A stretch of DNA of 64,000 nucleotides from Phenylobacterium sp. GTDB lineage: Bacteria; Pseudomonadota; Alphaproteobacteria; Caulobacterales; Caulobacteraceae. The notes beneath the pieces are model-generated. The model was not told where the DNA came from, did not search any database, and worked only from the letters and a program-made list of their open reading frames with translations. Shown one piece after another: positions 9,734 through 18,832 of this stretch. The first letter of the stretch is position 1. Every line of letters starts with the position of its first letter. The stretch lies in the NCBI GenBank assembly GCA_020402745.1, contig JADBYZ010000019.1:30189-94188 (forward strand). Reading direction: 5' to 3'. Position numbers and translations under genes: made by a program.

Positions 9734-9900
9734 CGTCCCGAAACCGATTCTTTTCGGGACCGAAGCCCCGCCACCCAAAACCTGCAAGGCCGACTGAAGG
9801 CCCTGCGGAACCGGAGATTCCCGGCCCCTTATTGCGTTGGCGTCTCTTACACGCTACCGGCGCTCGCGCAACCGCGCAGATGGCTCCAGGCCTCAGCTTC

Positions 9901-10647
9901 ATGACTCCGATCCTCCTCATCCCGGCGCGAATGGCCGCGACCCGACTGCCCGGCAAACCCCTGGCGGACATCGGCGGCCTGCCGATGATTGTCCGAGTCC
10001 TGCGCCAGGCCGAGGCCGCCGGTATCGGCCCGGTGGCCGTGGCGGCGGGAGACGCCGAGATCGTCCAGGCGGTCGAGGCGGCCGGAGGGCGCGCCGTCCT
10101 GACCGATCCGGACCTGCCGTCCGGGTCAGATCGCATCCTGGCCGCCCTGGGCGCACTTGACCCGGAGGGCCGCCACAACGTGGTGATCAATCTCCAGGGC
10201 GACATCCCCTTCATCGCCCCGGAGGCGATCCGCGCCTGCGCCGACCTCCTCGACCAGCGACCCGAGGCTGACATCTCCACCGTCATGGTCGCCGAGGCGG
10301 GCCCCGAGGACCGGACCAACCCGGACATGCCCAAGGTGGTCGCGGCCATGGACCCGGACGGACGGTCCGGCCGGGCCCTTTACTTCACCCGATCGGTGCT
10401 TTTCGGCGAAGGTCCGGTCTGGATCCATCACGGAATCTACGGCTACCGGCGTGAGGCGATTCAGCAGTTCACCGCCGCCCCGCCCTCTCCCCTGGAGCGC
10501 CGCGAGCGGCTCGAGCAGCTTCGGGCGCTGGAGCTGGGCATGACGATCTGGTCAGCCGTACTGGACGAGGCGCCCGTCTCGGTAGACAACCCCGCCGACC
10601 TGGAACGCGCCCGCGCCCACGCCCGGAGCCTTGGAGCCCCCGCATGA
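9901..10647 (+). CDS. kdsB: 3-deoxy-manno-octulosonate cytidylyltransferase
   Basis: A 248-residue enzyme that activates Kdo with CTP to CMP-Kdo for lipopolysaccharide inner-core synthesis. The nucleotide-binding opening IPARMAATRLPGKPLADIGG (about 6-25) and NLQGDIPFI (about 97-105) are the family signatures. The start ATG at 9901 gives the usual family length. In-frame codons upstream overlap the divergent cytochrome promoter and are unlikely. Its stop overlaps the pheA start by 4 bp (ATGA). Confidence 0.96.
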   Translation: MTPILLIPARMAATRLPGKPLADIGGLPMIVRVLRQAEAAGIGPVAVAAGDAEIVQAVEAAGGRAVLTDPDLPSGSDRILAALGALDPEGRHNVVINLQGDIPFIAPEAIRACADLLDQRPEADISTVMVAEAGPEDRTNPDMPKVVAAMDPDGRSGRALYFTRSVLFGEGPVWIHHGIYGYRREAIQQFTAAPPSPLERRERLEQLRALELGMTIWSAVLDEAPVSVDNPADLERARAHARSLGAPA

Positions 10648-11498
10648 ACCGCAACCGGATCGCCTTTCAGGGAGAGTTGGGCGCGAACGGTCACGAAGCC
10701 TGCCTGGCCGCCTACCCAGACATGGAGCCCGTGCCCTGCGCCACCTTTGAGGAGGCCTTCGAGGCCGTCAGCGCGGGCGAGTGCCGGCTGGGCATGATCG
10801 CGGTTGAGAACTCGATCGCCGGGCGGGTGGCCGACGTCCATCACCTCCTGCCCTCTTCGGGCCTGCGGATTATTGGCGAACACTTCAAGCCGATCCACTT
10901 CCAGCTGATGGCCAACCCCGGCGTGAGGGTGGACGACCTGAAGTCGGTGGCGTCCATGCCCATCGCCTTCGCCCAGTGCCGCGGAACCATCGCCCGCCTG
11001 GGCCTGACCCGAGAACCCGTCAGCGACACCGCCCTGGCCGCCCGCCAGCTGTCCGAGCGGCCAGACCCGACCCGTGCGGCGATCGCTCCGGCGCTGGCGG
11101 CGCGCCTCTATGGCCTCGACATCCTGCTTCCGGACATCGAGGACACACATAACAACACCACCCGCTTCCTGGTGATGACCGCTGACGCTGACGCCGAAGC
11201 CCCGGCCCCCGGGCCGGGCGTGACGTGCGTGACCAGCTTCGTCTTCCGGGTCCGCAACCTGCCCGCCGCCCTCTACAAGGCGCTGGGAGGCTTTGCGACA
11301 AATGGGGTCAACATGACCAAGCTGGAAAGCTACATGGAGAACGCCGCCTTCACGGCGACCTTCTTCTACTCCGAGATCGACGGGCGGCCCGAGGACGAAG
11401 CCGTCGCCCGCGCCTTCGAGGAGCTGCAGTTCTTCTCCGAGCGCTTCGAGATTCTCGGCGTCTATCCCGCAGCTCCCTACCGGGCCCAGGTGGGATAG
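10644..11498 (+). CDS. pheA: Prephenate dehydratase
   Basis: A 284-residue monofunctional enzyme that converts prephenate to phenylpyruvate in phenylalanine synthesis. The catalytic domain starts RIAFQGELGANGHEA and contains the substrate motif NNTTRFLVM (about 169-177). A C-terminal ACT domain (about 195-275), with NLPAALYKALGGFATNGVNM and TKLESYM, should bind phenylalanine for feedback control. There is no chorismate mutase domain. It is translationally coupled to kdsB. Copy A of the palindromic repeat begins 45 bp after its stop. Confidence 0.96.
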   Translation: MNRNRIAFQGELGANGHEACLAAYPDMEPVPCATFEEAFEAVSAGECRLGMIAVENSIAGRVADVHHLLPSSGLRIIGEHFKPIHFQLMANPGVRVDDLKSVASMPIAFAQCRGTIARLGLTREPVSDTALAARQLSERPDPTRAAIAPALAARLYGLDILLPDIEDTHNNTTRFLVMTADADAEAPAPGPGVTCVTSFVFRVRNLPAALYKALGGFATNGVNMTKLESYMENAAFTATFFYSEIDGRPEDEAVARAFEELQFFSERFEILGVYPAAPYRAQVG

Positions 11499-11542
11499 CG
11501 AACAAGCGCCCGCAGACGGTAGGTCTGGGGGGTCGGCTTAAG

Positions 11543-11664
11543 CGCCGTTGACCCCCTCCGTCCCGCTACGCGGTCCACCTCCCCCTTGGGGGGAGGAATT
11601 AGAAGCGCCAATTGCTCCCCCAAGGGGGAGCTGTCAGCGAAGCTGACTGAGGGGGTCAACGGCG
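11543..11664. repeat. Palindromic multi-hairpin element, copy A (complete)
   Basis: This is a 122-bp element between convergent pheA and nudC. Perfect 16-bp terminal inverted repeats occupy 11543-11558 and 11649-11664 (CGCCGTTGACCCCCTC and its complement). Inside lie four hairpins: CCGC/GCGG (11563-11573), CCTCCCCC/GGGGGAGG (11578-11596), GCTCCCCC-AA-GGGGGAGC (11614-11631) and GTCAGC-GAA-GCTGAC (11633-11647). The element ends 2 bp from the nudC stop. It has no coding capacity. It belongs to the same family as copies at 23868-23996 and 63801-63886. Confidence 0.9.
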
Positions 11665-11666
11665 GT

Positions 11667-12596
11667 TCAGCTGACCTCCTCCGCCCAGGCTTTGATGAGC
11701 TGGTGCGCGATGGCCATGCCGCCGGGGGAGAAACTGCCCTTGATCTCGCCGGCCAGCAGCGCCCGGGCGTCCTCGCGGGTGTACCAGCGCACCTCAGACA
11801 ACTCGGTCTGATCCGGACGGGCGTCATCGCTGTCGACCTCGGCGATCAGGCCGATCATCAGGGAGTTCGGGAAGGGCCAGGGCTGGGTGGAGTGGTAGCG
11901 CACCGTGGTGGCCCTCAGCCCCGCCTCCTCGAGGAGCTCGCGGGCGCAGGCCTCCTCGATGCTCTCGCCGGGCTCGAGGAAGCCGGCGAGGGCGGAGAAC
12001 ATCCCAGGCGGCCAGACCTCCTGGCGGCCCAGCATGCAGCGGTCGCCATGGACGGCCAGCATGATCACGACCGGATCGGTCCGGGGGAAGTGATCGGCGC
12101 CGCAGGCCGGGCATTCGCGCTTCCAGCCGCCCTCGGCGGTGCGGGTGGGCTCGCCACAGACGGAACAGGCCCGGTGCTTGCGCCGCCATTCGAAGACGCC
12201 CTTGGCGGTGCCGACGATGGCGATCTCGCCCGCCGGCAGGCTGGAGGCCAGGGCTCGCGCGTCCTCGAACCGTCCCATGCCCTGGAGCGGGCCATCCGTC
12301 GGGTCCGCGGGCCCCTCCAGATCGACGGCGAAGACCGCCGTGTCCTGCCACAGGCCCATGAACAGCAGCCGCTCGGGGCCCCCGGCCAGGTCCTCCACAA
12401 GCCGCGACGGCAGGTAGGCGATCTGGGTTCCGCCCGAGCCGGAGCGCTCCACGAGGGCCTTTCCGTTCCAGAGCACGAGACCCAGGGACTGGTCAGAGGA
12501 GAGGCGCTCGGCGAGCCAGGCGGAGTCCTTTCGGCGCTCGCTGGCGCGGTCCAGGGGGTTGCCGGCGAAGGTGTTCTGGAAGGCGTTCAAGGGCAT
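11667..12596 (-). CDS. nudC: NAD(+) diphosphatase / RNA-decapping Nudix hydrolase
   Basis: A 309-residue NudC: it hydrolyses NADH to NMNH and AMP, and known family members also remove NAD caps from RNA. It carries a four-Cys zinc ribbon, CSVCG ... CPACG (about 143-165). The Nudix box is GFLEPGESIEEACARELLEE and following residues (about 200-222). The motif after the box is the family-typical QPWPFPNSLMIG. The start MPLNAFQNTFAGN (ATG ending at 12596) gives normal length. Its promoter region backs onto that of the SRP RNA. Confidence 0.95.
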   Translation of the reverse strand: MPLNAFQNTFAGNPLDRASERRKDSAWLAERLSSDQSLGLVLWNGKALVERSGSGGTQIAYLPSRLVEDLAGGPERLLFMGLWQDTAVFAVDLEGPADPTDGPLQGMGRFEDARALASSLPAGEIAIVGTAKGVFEWRRKHRACSVCGEPTRTAEGGWKRECPACGADHFPRTDPVVIMLAVHGDRCMLGRQEVWPPGMFSALAGFLEPGESIEEACARELLEEAGLRATTVRYHSTQPWPFPNSLMIGLIAEVDSDDARPDQTELSEVRWYTREDARALLAGEIKGSFSPGGMAIAHQLIKAWAEEVS

Positions 12597-12635
12597 GAGT
12601 CGTCTTTTAGCCCACAGGCGACAATCTGCACACGC

Positions 12636-12664
12636 TTGCATGCACGTCTCGGGACCGCGATATA
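12636..12664 (+). promoter_or_regulatory. Probable promoter of the SRP RNA gene
   Basis: TTGCAT (12636-12641) and GATATA (12659-12664), 17 bp apart, sit with a spacing that places the start close to 12671, the first paired base of the RNA. Confidence 0.5.
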
Positions 12665-12670
12665 GGGGAT

Positions 12671-12764
12671 GGAGATCGGCGATGGGCGGACGCCTCGCCA
12701 ACCCGGTCAGGTCCGGAAGGAAGCAGCCGTAACGAGTCCCGTTCCGGGTCGTCGTCCGGTCTCC
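12671..12764 (+). ncRNA. ffs: Signal recognition particle RNA (4.5S type)
   Basis: The universal SRP apical motif GGTCAGGTCCGGAAGGAAGC lies at 12705-12724 and continues AGCC. This is the asymmetric-loop and tetraloop region bound by Ffh. Flanking sequences GGAGATCGG and CCGGTCTCC pair to close a single long hairpin of about 94 nt, the short bacterial form. Position directly before dnaX is typical for alphaproteobacteria. Ends are estimated from the pairing, so they are accurate only to a few bases. Confidence 0.95.
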
Positions 12765-12775
12765 ACCCAGCCCAA

Positions 12776-14587
12776 ATGGCGACCATGGCCGACGAAGACC
12801 TCACGCCCGAACCCGATGCGCCGGAGCGTGATCCCGACACCGCGGACATGTTCGGCGACCCCGCCCCCGCCCAACCGGCGGCGGCGCCTGCGCCGGCTGG
12901 CAACGCCGCCTATACCGTCATTGCGCGGAAGTACCGGCCCCGCACCTTCGAGGACCTCTATGGCCAGGAGGCCATGGTCCGGACCCTTCGCAACGCCTTC
13001 GCGGCCGGGCGGATCGCCCACGCCTTCATGCTCACCGGCGTCAGAGGGGTGGGCAAGACCACCACGGCCCGGCTGCTGGCCCGGGCCCTGAACTACCAGA
13101 CCGACGCCGTCGACGCGCCCAGCCTGGACCTCGCCGTCGAGGGGCGGCACTGCCGGGCCATCATCGAGGGCCGGCACATGGATGTGCTGGAGCTGGACGC
13201 CGCCAGCCGGACCGGCGTGGGCGACATGCGCGACCTGCTCGACGGGGTGCGCTACGCCCCGGTGGAGGCCCGCTACAAGGTCTACATCATCGACGAGGTG
13301 CACATGCTCTCGACGGGGGCGTTCAACGCCCTCCTGAAGACCCTCGAGGAGCCCCCGCCCCACGCCAAGTTCATCTTCGCCACCACCGAGATCCGCAAGG
13401 TGCCGGTCACCATCCTCTCGCGCTGCCAGAGGTTCGACCTGCGCCGGGTGGAGCCGGAGGACATCATCCGCAACCTGCAAATGATCCTGGAGGCCGAAGG
13501 CGTGCGGGTCGAGGCCGAGGGCCTGACCCTCATCGCCCGGGCCGCAGAGGGTTCGGTGCGGGACGCCCAGTCCCTGCTGGACCAGGCCATCGTCCAGGCC
13601 GAGCCTGGCCAGACCGTCCCCGCCGCCCTGATCCGCGACATGCTGGGCCTGGCCGACCGGGCCGGGACCCTCGACCTCTTTGAGCTTGTCCTCAAGGGCG
13701 ACCCCGGCGGCGCCGTCAGCGCCTTCCGCCACCTCTACGCCCTGGGCGCCGACCCCGCTCAGGTGGTCCTTGACCTGATGGAGCACGTCCACGGCGCCTC
13801 CGTCGCCCGCGCCGTCGGCCCCCAGGCCCTGGCCCTGCCGAAAGACCAGGCCGCCCGGCTGGCCGCCGCCGGCGCGGCGGTCTCCGCCCCTATCCTCGCC
13901 CGCCTCTGGCAGATGCTGCTCCGGGCCCACGAGGAGGTCGGGCGGGCGCCGGACCCGGCGGCGGCCACGGACATGGCCCTCATCCGCCTGGCCCACGCCG
14001 CGGATCTGCCCGGCCCGGAAGAGGCGCTCAAGCTCCTCAGGAACGGGGAGAGTCCGGGCGGTGGAAGCGTCCCGGGCGGCGGCGGCGGCGGCGCGGGACA
14101 GGGCGGCGCCGCGCGCGCCCTTTCGCCCCAGGCCTCCCCCCAGGCCTCCCCCCAGCTCGAGGCGCGCCAGGCCCCCACCCTGCAGACCTTCGAGGACCTG
14201 GTCGCCCGGATCGACGCCGAGCGGGACATCGCCCTGAAGCTGGATGTCGAGCGTTTCGTCCGGCCCATCAGCTTCCGGCCCGGCGTCCTGGAGTTCGAGC
14301 CCGCGCCCGGCGCGCCGGCCAACCTCGCCCAGCGCCTGGTGGGCCGCCTCAAGGCCTGGACCGGCCAGCCCTGGCTGGTGGCGGCCCAGGGCGGCGGCGG
14401 GGCGGAAAGCCTCTGGGAGCGCCAGACCCGCGAGGCCCGCGAGACCCGCGCCGAGATCGCCCAGGACCCCTTCGTCCTGTCGGTGATCGAGGCCTTCCCC
14501 GGCGCCGAGGTCGTCCAGATCCGCCACCTGCCCCCGCCCGAGCCGGCCCTGGTCGACGACCTGGCTGAGGAGGCCGGCGAGGACTAG
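12776..14587 (+). CDS. dnaX: DNA polymerase III subunits gamma/tau
   Basis: A 603-residue clamp-loader ATPase. Walker A is GVRGVGKTTTARLLARALNY (about 88-107), Walker B is IIDEVHML (about 170-177), and LDAASRTGVGDMRDLLDG is a sensor region. The zinc-binding cysteine cluster of enterobacterial DnaX is reduced to one Cys (GRHCRAIIEGRH). This also seems usual in Caulobacter relatives. A low-complexity Gly/Pro/Gln linker (about 420-460) leads to the tau C-terminal domain. No obvious A-rich frameshift slip site for gamma was seen. It lies just after the SRP RNA. Confidence 0.97.
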   Translation: MATMADEDLTPEPDAPERDPDTADMFGDPAPAQPAAAPAPAGNAAYTVIARKYRPRTFEDLYGQEAMVRTLRNAFAAGRIAHAFMLTGVRGVGKTTTARLLARALNYQTDAVDAPSLDLAVEGRHCRAIIEGRHMDVLELDAASRTGVGDMRDLLDGVRYAPVEARYKVYIIDEVHMLSTGAFNALLKTLEEPPPHAKFIFATTEIRKVPVTILSRCQRFDLRRVEPEDIIRNLQMILEAEGVRVEAEGLTLIARAAEGSVRDAQSLLDQAIVQAEPGQTVPAALIRDMLGLADRAGTLDLFELVLKGDPGGAVSAFRHLYALGADPAQVVLDLMEHVHGASVARAVGPQALALPKDQAARLAAAGAAVSAPILARLWQMLLRAHEEVGRAPDPAAATDMALIRLAHAADLPGPEEALKLLRNGESPGGGSVPGGGGGGAGQGGAARALSPQASPQASPQLEARQAPTLQTFEDLVARIDAERDIALKLDVERFVRPISFRPGVLEFEPAPGAPANLAQRLVGRLKAWTGQPWLVAAQGGGGAESLWERQTREARETRAEIAQDPFVLSVIEAFPGAEVVQIRHLPPPEPALVDDLAEEAGED

Positions 14588-14677
14588 CCTCCGCTGGCTG
14601 CAGGCGCTGGCTTGGACAGAATCACCCCGGGGGGTGCACCCTGCAGCATCCTTTGCGACCGAATGGAGGCAGGGGCC

Positions 14678-15280
14678 TTGGCCGCATCCGCCGGACCCGA
14701 GATCGAACGGCTGATCAGCCTCCTGTCCCGCCTGCCGGGGCTGGGGCCCCGGTCCGCGCGCCGCGCCGCCCTCGCCCTGCTCAAGCGCCGGGAGCAGCTC
14801 ATGACGCCCCTGGCCGAGGCCATGGCGGAGGCCGCGGCCAAGGTCCGGGCGTGCTCCGCCTGCGGCGCCCTCGACACCCGCGATCCCTGCACGGTGTGTT
14901 CCGACGGCTCGCGGGACGCGGCCCTGATCTGCGTGGTCGAGGAGGCCGGCGCCCTCTGGGCGCTGGAGCGGGCGGGCGCCTTCCGGGGCCGCTACCATGT
15001 GCTGGGCGGCCTGCTCTCGGCTCTCGACGGGGTCGGGCCGGACGACCTGCGCATTGCCGGCCTGCTCTCCCGGGTCGCCGCAGGGGGCGTGCGAGAGGTC
15101 ATTCTCGCCCTGCCGGCCACCGTCGACGGCCAGACCACCGCCCACTACCTGGTCGAGCGCCTCTCCGGGAGCGGCGCAGAGGTCACCCTCCTGGCCCGGG
15201 GCGTGCCCGTAGGCGGCGAGCTCGACTGGCTGGACGATGGCACCCTGACCCAGGCCCTGCGCGCCCGCCGGCCCGCCTGA
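14678..15280 (+). CDS. recR: Recombination protein RecR
   Basis: A 200-residue protein of the RecFOR pathway, which loads RecA on gapped DNA. It contains helix-hairpin-helix [19 protein letters not shown] (about 15-33), a four-Cys zinc site [16 protein letters not shown] (about 58-73) and a Toprim domain starting [15 protein letters not shown]. The start chosen is TTG at 14678, because GGAGG lies 8 bases upstream and the length becomes exactly that of RecR. ATG at 14663 would add 5 residues. It follows dnaX by 90 bp. The ybaB gene usually found between the two is absent. Confidence 0.95.
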   Translation: MAASAGPEIERLISLLSRLPGLGPRSARRAALALLKRREQLMTPLAEAMAEAAAKVRACSACGALDTRDPCTVCSDGSRDAALICVVEEAGALWALERAGAFRGRYHVLGGLLSALDGVGPDDLRIAGLLSRVAAGGVREVILALPATVDGQTTAHYLVERLSGSGAEVTLLARGVPVGGELDWLDDGTLTQALRARRPA

Positions 15281-15324
15281 CCGCGCCCGGTGACACGGCG
15301 GCGATTCCGACTTAAGAACACTTC

Positions 15325-16554
15325 ATGAACTCTGAGCTCCTCATCGCCCTGCTGGGCTTTGCCGTCGCCCTGGTCGCCGTCATCTGGGCCGTGCTTGAGC
15401 GGGGCCGGGCGGACCGGGCGGAAGCGCGGGTCGCCGACCTCCAGGCCACGGCCGCCCGAGTCCAGGTCATCGAGGAGATGGCCGCCCGCAACGCCGAGCT
15501 GCTGCAGGCCGAGGCCGCCGGCGCCATCGCCGAACAGCTCATCGCCCGGGCCAATGAGAGCTTCGAACTGCGCGAGAAGCTGGCGGAGGAGAAGCTGGCC
15601 GGCCAGCTCAAGCCCGTGACCGAGACCCTCGAGAAGTTCCAGAAGCAGGTCACGGACATGGAGACGGCCCGGGCCCAGGAGACCGGGGGCCTGCGTGAAC
15701 AGATCGGCGCCCTCCTCCAGGCCTCGACCGCGGCCCGGGACGAGACCCAGAAGCTCACCGCCGCCCTTCGCCGGGGGGTCGGCGTCCAGGGTCGCTGGGG
15801 CGAGCAGACCCTGCGCAACGTCCTGGAAATGGCCGGCCTGCAGAACCGTTTCGACTTCCTCGAGCAGATCACGGTCACCACCGGCGAGCGCCGCCAGCGG
15901 CCCGACGTTGTGGTGCGCATGCCCGGCGGCGGCGAACTGGTCATCGACGCCAAGGTCTCCATCGGCGCCTTCCTCGACGCCCAGGACGCTCCGGACGAGG
16001 CCCAGCGCGAGGCCGCCCTCGCCCGTCACGCCGACAGCGTCCGCACCCATGTGCGCACCCTCGCCTCCCGGGGCTATCAGGATGAGCTGGGCGGCAGCGC
16101 CGACTTCGTGGCCATGTTCATCCCCGGCGACAGCTTCCTGGTCGCCGCCCTCGACCGCCAGCCCGACCTCCTGAACGAGGCCATGGCCCAGAAGGTCGTG
16201 GTGGTCACGCCCACCACCCTCTTCGCCCTGTGCAAGGCGGTCTCCTACGGCTGGCGGGTGGAGGACCAGGCGCGGGGCGCCGCCGAGATCGCCAGGGTCG
16301 CCCGCGAGCTCTACAAGCGCCTGTCCGACATGGGCGGTCATGTGGCCGGGGTCGGCAAGGCCCTGACCCAGGCCGTGGAGAAGTACAACCAGGTGGTCGG
16401 CTCGCTGGAGAGCCGGGTCCTGCCCCAGGCCCGTCGCTTTGAGGCCCTGGGGGTCGACCATGAGGGCAAGCCCATGCCCGAACTGCCCCACGTCGAGACC
16501 GGGGTCCGCCCCCTCGCCCGCCTGGACCCCAAGGCGGACGACGGCGCGGCTTGA
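15325..16554 (+). CDS. rmuC: DNA recombination protein RmuC
   Basis: A 409-residue protein. An N-terminal membrane segment (MNSELLIALLGFAVALVAVIW) is followed by about 140 residues of coiled coil rich in Ala, Glu and Arg. The PD-(D/E)XK-like RmuC core contains GVQGRWGEQTLRNVLEMAGL (about 153-172), RPDVVVRMPGGGELVIDAKV and VVTPTTLFALCKAV. The family limits inversions and recombination at repeats. It precedes def by 33 bp and may be cotranscribed with it. Confidence 0.94.
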   Translation: MNSELLIALLGFAVALVAVIWAVLERGRADRAEARVADLQATAARVQVIEEMAARNAELLQAEAAGAIAEQLIARANESFELREKLAEEKLAGQLKPVTETLEKFQKQVTDMETARAQETGGLREQIGALLQASTAARDETQKLTAALRRGVGVQGRWGEQTLRNVLEMAGLQNRFDFLEQITVTTGERRQRPDVVVRMPGGGELVIDAKVSIGAFLDAQDAPDEAQREAALARHADSVRTHVRTLASRGYQDELGGSADFVAMFIPGDSFLVAALDRQPDLLNEAMAQKVVVVTPTTLFALCKAVSYGWRVEDQARGAAEIARVARELYKRLSDMGGHVAGVGKALTQAVEKYNQVVGSLESRVLPQARRFEALGVDHEGKPMPELPHVETGVRPLARLDPKADDGAA

Positions 16555-16587
16555 CGCTGCCCGGACCCATCCCTAACTGGCGAAGCC

Positions 16588-17097
16588 ATGGCCGTCCTCG
16601 ACATCCTCACCGTCCCCAACCCCGTCCTCAAGCAGGTCTCCACCCCTGTCGAACAGGTGGATGACGACCTGCGCCGGCTCATGGACGACATGCTGGAGAC
16701 CATGTACGCGGCGCCCGGCATCGGCCTCGCCGCCATCCAGGTGGGTGTGCCCAAGCAGGTGATTGTCATGGACCTCGCCCGGCAGGGCGAGCCGCCGGAG
16801 CCGCGCTACTTCGTCAATCCCGAGATCCTCTGGGCCTCGGAGGAGACCGCACCCTATGAGGAGGGCTGCCTGTCCGTACCCGAGATCTATGACGAGGTTG
16901 ACCGTCCGGCCCGGGTCAAGCTGCGCTATCTCGACTATCACGGCAAGGACGTCACCGAGGACGCCGAGGGCCTCTTCGCCGTCTGCATCCAGCACGAGAT
17001 GGACCACCTCAAGGGCGTCCTCTTCATCGACCATCTGTCGCGGCTGAAGCGCGACCGGGCCGTGGCGCGGGTGCGCAAGCTGGCCCGCACGGGCTGA
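16588..17097 (+). CDS. def: Peptide deformylase
   Basis: A 169-residue metalloenzyme that removes the formyl group from nascent N-formylmethionine. All three motifs are present: [10 protein letters not shown] (about 44), EGCLSVPE (about 91, metal Cys) and QHEMDHLKG (about 134, metal His pair and catalytic Glu). Length is normal. It is first in def-fmt-truA, an arrangement that places removal and addition of the formyl group together. A 50-bp gap precedes fmt. Confidence 0.98.
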   Translation: MAVLDILTVPNPVLKQVSTPVEQVDDDLRRLMDDMLETMYAAPGIGLAAIQVGVPKQVIVMDLARQGEPPEPRYFVNPEILWASEETAPYEEGCLSVPEIYDEVDRPARVKLRYLDYHGKDVTEDAEGLFAVCIQHEMDHLKGVLFIDHLSRLKRDRAVARVRKLARTG

Positions 17098-17147
17098 TCC
17101 CGGCCCTTCCAGTTCCCTCGCCGGCGCGGGAGGGGTAAACCCCGCCC

Positions 17148-18074
17148 ATGCGCCTCGCCTTCCTCGGGACCCCTGACATCGCCGCCGCCTGCCTGAGGGC
17201 CGTCGCCGCCGCGGGCCATGAGGTCGCGGCCGTCTACGCCCAGCCCCCGGCGCCCCGCGGACGCGGCCAGGCGCTGCGCCCCTCGCCGGTGCAAGCCCTG
17301 GCGGACGCCCTCAGCCTGCCCGTCCGGACCCCCGCCTCGATGCGCGATCCGGCCGAGGTCGAGGCCTTCCAGGCCCTGGGCCTCGACGCCGCCGTGGTGG
17401 TCGCCTACGGCCAGATCCTGCCCCGGGAGGTGCTGGAGGCGCCGCGCCTCGGCGCCTTCAACCTGCACGCCTCCCTCCTGCCCCGCTGGCGCGGCGCAGC
17501 CCCCATCCAGCGCGCCATCATGGCCGGCGACGCTGAGACCGGAGTCCAGGTCATGCGCATGACGGAGGGGCTGGACGAGGGGCCCATCCTCTCCACCGCC
17601 CGCCTGGCCATCGGGCCGGACGAGACCGCCGGGACCCTGCACGACCGGATGGCCAAGGTCGGCGCAGACCTGCTGGCAGCCACCCTGGCCGACATCGCCG
17701 CCGGCCGGGCCATCGAGACCCCTCAGGCCGACGAAGGCGCCACCTACGCGAAGAAGATCAGCGCCCGGACCGCCCGCCTGCGCTGGACCCGCCCCGCCGC
17801 CGAGCTGGATTGCAAGATCCGCGGCCTCTCGCCCTTCCCCGGCGCCTGGTTCGAGGCCCCCGGGCCCCGCGGTCCCGTCCGGGTCAAAGCCCTGCTCAGC
17901 CGGGCCGAAGCCGGGTCAGGCGCGCCGGGAGAAGTGTTGGACGACGCCCTGCTGGTGGCGACGGGCGAAAGTGCGGTGCGCCTGCTCCGCCTCCAGCGCG
18001 AGGGACGCGGCCCCCAGGACGCCGCCGACTTCCTGCGCGGCCTGCCCCTGCCCGCCGGGACGCAGCTGGCCTGA
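17148..18074 (+). CDS. fmt: Methionyl-tRNA formyltransferase
   Basis: A 308-residue enzyme that formylates initiator Met-tRNA using 10-formyl-tetrahydrofolate. The N domain has [12 protein letters not shown] and the active-site segment [20 protein letters not shown] (about 103-122), including catalytic Asn and His. The C-terminal tRNA-binding domain starts about residue 205. The stop overlaps the truA start by one base (TGATG), so the two are coupled. Confidence 0.97.
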   Translation: MRLAFLGTPDIAAACLRAVAAAGHEVAAVYAQPPAPRGRGQALRPSPVQALADALSLPVRTPASMRDPAEVEAFQALGLDAAVVVAYGQILPREVLEAPRLGAFNLHASLLPRWRGAAPIQRAIMAGDAETGVQVMRMTEGLDEGPILSTARLAIGPDETAGTLHDRMAKVGADLLAATLADIAAGRAIETPQADEGATYAKKISARTARLRWTRPAAELDCKIRGLSPFPGAWFEAPGPRGPVRVKALLSRAEAGSGAPGEVLDDALLVATGESAVRLLRLQREGRGPQDAADFLRGLPLPAGTQLA

Positions 18075-18832
18075 TGCCCCGCTACCGCCTGACCCTCGAA
18101 TACGACGGCGGCCCCTACAAGGGCTTCCAGGCCCAGGGCGACCTGCCCACGGTCCAGGGCGTGGTGGAGCGGGCGGTCCTGGCCTTCACCGGCGAGGCCG
18201 TGCGCCTGCAGGCCGCCGGCCGCACCGACACCGGCGTCCACGCGACGGGCCAGGTGGTGCACGTGGACCTGACCCGGGACTGGCCGGCCCAGACCGTGCG
18301 CAACGCCCTCAACGCCCACCTGATCGAGGAGGCCGTGGTCGTCCTCGACGCCGCGGTCGCCCCGGAGGGCTGGCACGCCCGGTTCTCGGCCACCGAGCGG
18401 CGTTATCTCTACCGCATCCTCAACCGCCCGGCGCCTCCGGCGCTGGACAGGGGCCGGGTCTGGCACGTCAAGACGCCCCTGGACGCCGAGGCCATGCATG
18501 CCGCCGCCCAGGTCCTGGTCGGCCACCACGACTTCACCACCTTCCGCGACCTGGCCTGCCAGGCGAAGTCGCCGGTCAAGACCCTGGACCTGGCCGAGGT
18601 CAGCCGCCGGGGCGAGGAGGTCTGGCTCAGCTTCGCCTCGCGCTCCTTCCTGCACCGGCAGGTCCGGTCCATGACCGGAACCCTGGCCGAGGTGGGCGTC
18701 GGGCGCTGGACGGCGCAGGACGTGAAGGCCGCCCTGGAGGCGCGCGACCGCCGGGCCTGCGGTCCCGTGGCGCCGGCCTCGGGCCTCAGCCTAACCGGCG
18801 TCGCCTACGCCGAGGGCGGGGCGGCGAAGTAG
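18074..18832 (+). CDS. truA: tRNA pseudouridine(38-40) synthase
   Basis: A 252-residue enzyme that isomerises uridines 38-40 in the tRNA anticodon arm. The opening [20 protein letters not shown] and the catalytic-Asp motif [17 protein letters not shown] (about 47-63) are diagnostic. It is translationally coupled to fmt. Its last 28 bp overlap the convergent dapE 3' end, so both proteins use the same DNA for their final residues. Confidence 0.97.
   Translation: MPRYRLTLEYDGGPYKGFQAQGDLPTVQGVVERAVLAFTGEAVRLQAAGRTDTGVHATGQVVHVDLTRDWPAQTVRNALNAHLIEEAVVVLDAAVAPEGWHARFSATERRYLYRILNRPAPPALDRGRVWHVKTPLDAEAMHAAAQVLVGHHDFTTFRDLACQAKSPVKTLDLAEVSRRGEEVWLSFASRSFLHRQVRSMTGTLAEVGVGRWTAQDVKAALEARDRRACGPVAPASGLSLTGVAYAEGGAAK

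Noticed and set aside
12776-14587. Programmed frameshift in dnaX producing gamma
   Set aside because: No A-rich heptamer with a downstream hairpin and ribosome-like site was seen; the alternative frames do not give a credible gamma end.
12707-15145. Minus-strand open frame of 812 codons antisense to dnaX and recR
   Set aside because: High-GC antisense shadow; the composition is low-complexity Gly/Arg/Ala, while dnaX and recR have full motif sets on the plus strand.
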